Source: Mucilaginibacter sp. L196
Lineage (GTDB): Bacteria > Bacteroidota > Bacteroidia > Sphingobacteriales > Sphingobacteriaceae
Reading direction: 5' to 3'
Assembly (NCBI RefSeq): GCF_009765905.1
Contig: NZ_LMUO01000009.1
Location: forward strand, 349,941-413,940
Length of the DNA stretch: 64,000 bases
Part shown: positions 63,445-64,000 of the stretch, piece by piece
Position numbering within the stretch: position 1 is the stretch's first letter
Layout: each line of letters begins with the position of its first letter
The notes under the pieces: generated by a model
Told to the model about the DNA's origin: nothing
Seen by the model: only the letters and a program-made list of their open reading frames with translations
Database searches by the model: none
Translations under genes and position numbers: made by a program

Positions 63445-64000
63445 ATGAAAATAGCTGTTGTAGGAACAGGGTACGTTGGGTTAGTTACAGGCACCTGTTT
63501 AGCAGAAACGGGCAACCAGGTAACCTGCGTTGATATAAACGAACAAAAGGTTAAAATGATGAAAGAAGGCAAGTTGCCTATATATGAGCCCGGCCTCGAG
63601 ATACTTTTTCATCGTAATATAAGTGAAAACAGGTTGCAGTTTACCACCAACCTTGCAGACGCGATAGCTGATGCCAAAATTATTTTCCTGGCACTGCCAA
63701 CTCCTCCGGGGGGTGACGGCTCTGCCGATTTAAGCTATGTATTAGGCGCGGCAAAGGATATTGCCAAATTGGTTAAGGATTATAAAGTTATCGTAACCAA
63801 ATCAACCGTACCGGTTGGCACTGCCGATAAAGTTACCGCTGTTTTAAAAGCGAATACAACCGTGGAGTGCGCGGTAGTATCAAATCCTGAGTTTTTGCGC
63901 GAAGGTGTTGCTGTTGAGGATTTCATGAAACCCGACCGTGTAGTAGTTGGTACTATGGACGAGCGTGCCCGCAAGCTAATGGCTGAATTATATGCTCCAT
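63445..64000 (+). CDS. ugd: UDP-glucose/UDP-sugar 6-dehydrogenase, N-terminal part
   Basis: The frame from the ATG at 63445 is open to the window end (185 codons). MKIAVVGTGYVGLVTGTCLA is the NAD-binding start of the UDP-glucose/GDP-mannose dehydrogenase family; FLALPTPPGGDGSADLSYV, IVTKSTVPVGTADKV and SNPEFLREGVAVEDF are further family motifs. It oxidises UDP-glucose to UDP-glucuronate for polysaccharides. It is divergent from kdtA. The catalytic Cys is beyond the window. Confidence 0.93.
   Translation, partial: MKIAVVGTGYVGLVTGTCLAETGNQVTCVDINEQKVKMMKEGKLPIYEPGLEILFHRNISENRLQFTTNLADAIADAKIIFLALPTPPGGDGSADLSYVLGAAKDIAKLVKDYKVIVTKSTVPVGTADKVTAVLKANTTVECAVVSNPEFLREGVAVEDFMKPDRVVVGTMDERARKLMAELYAP

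Overview
The window looks like a chromosome segment of a Bacteroidota bacterium, most likely Sphingobacteriaceae and Mucilaginibacter- or Pedobacter-like. The evidence is: AT-rich spacers; promoter-like TAnnTTTG boxes and little Shine-Dalgarno signal; a short primary sigma factor of the Bacteroidota RpoD type (285 aa); DUF3857, DUF1501/DUF1800, DUF4142 and DUF6515 families; many SPII lipoproteins; and a yceD-rpmF-plsX-fabH-accB-accC run. No rRNA, tRNA, CRISPR array or transposase was seen.

Layout. 1-2.0 kb: the end of an efflux MFS transporter, then ahpC/ahpD peroxide defence with an OxyR-like palindrome upstream. 2.0-4.6 kb: a WG-repeat lipoprotein and a DUF2306 membrane protein. 4.6-13.7 kb (minus): a nearly complete pentose phosphate block, ppgK-tkt-rpiA-tal-HAD-gnd-zwf-pgl, which could carry glucose from phosphorylation through both branches; only rpe is missing. 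14-18.4 kb: small secreted proteins and a DUF1501/DUF1800 pair. 18.5-24.3 kb: three tandem DUF3857/transglutaminase-like proteins, two of which lack catalytic residues. 24.4-32 kb: housekeeping genes (aat, ruvC, HIT, greA, a 2-hydroxyacid dehydrogenase, rsmA, pdxA) plus a Coq4-like protein. 32-36 kb: a repeat-rich, AT-rich stretch with a two-gene ATPase/TOPRIM-like module. 36-42.7 kb: a DPP-IV-like peptidase, two exported nucleases, a barrel-like protein and a DUF4142 lipoprotein. 42.8-44.7 kb: a DUF3800 gene next to rpoD. 46.5-52.7 kb: the lipid-precursor operon with tatC and rpiB. 53-57 kb: SDR, dgkA, recO and small genes. 57-63.4 kb (minus): ispH, a CrtW-type carotenoid ketolase, a CruF-type carotenoid hydratase, a GT2, an acyltransferase and kdtA. 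63.4 kb-end: the start of a UDP-sugar dehydrogenase.

Intergenic DNA is packed with palindromic repeats of at least seven families. One copy lies in frame inside kdtA and adds about 30 residues, another touches the stop codon of the carotenoid hydratase, and one family occurs with its two hairpin modules in both orders. The most interesting points are the kdtA insertion, the ATPase/TOPRIM pair, the possible route to a hydroxylated, glycosylated and acylated ketocarotenoid, the atypical SDR active site, and the ahpC-ahpD terminator.
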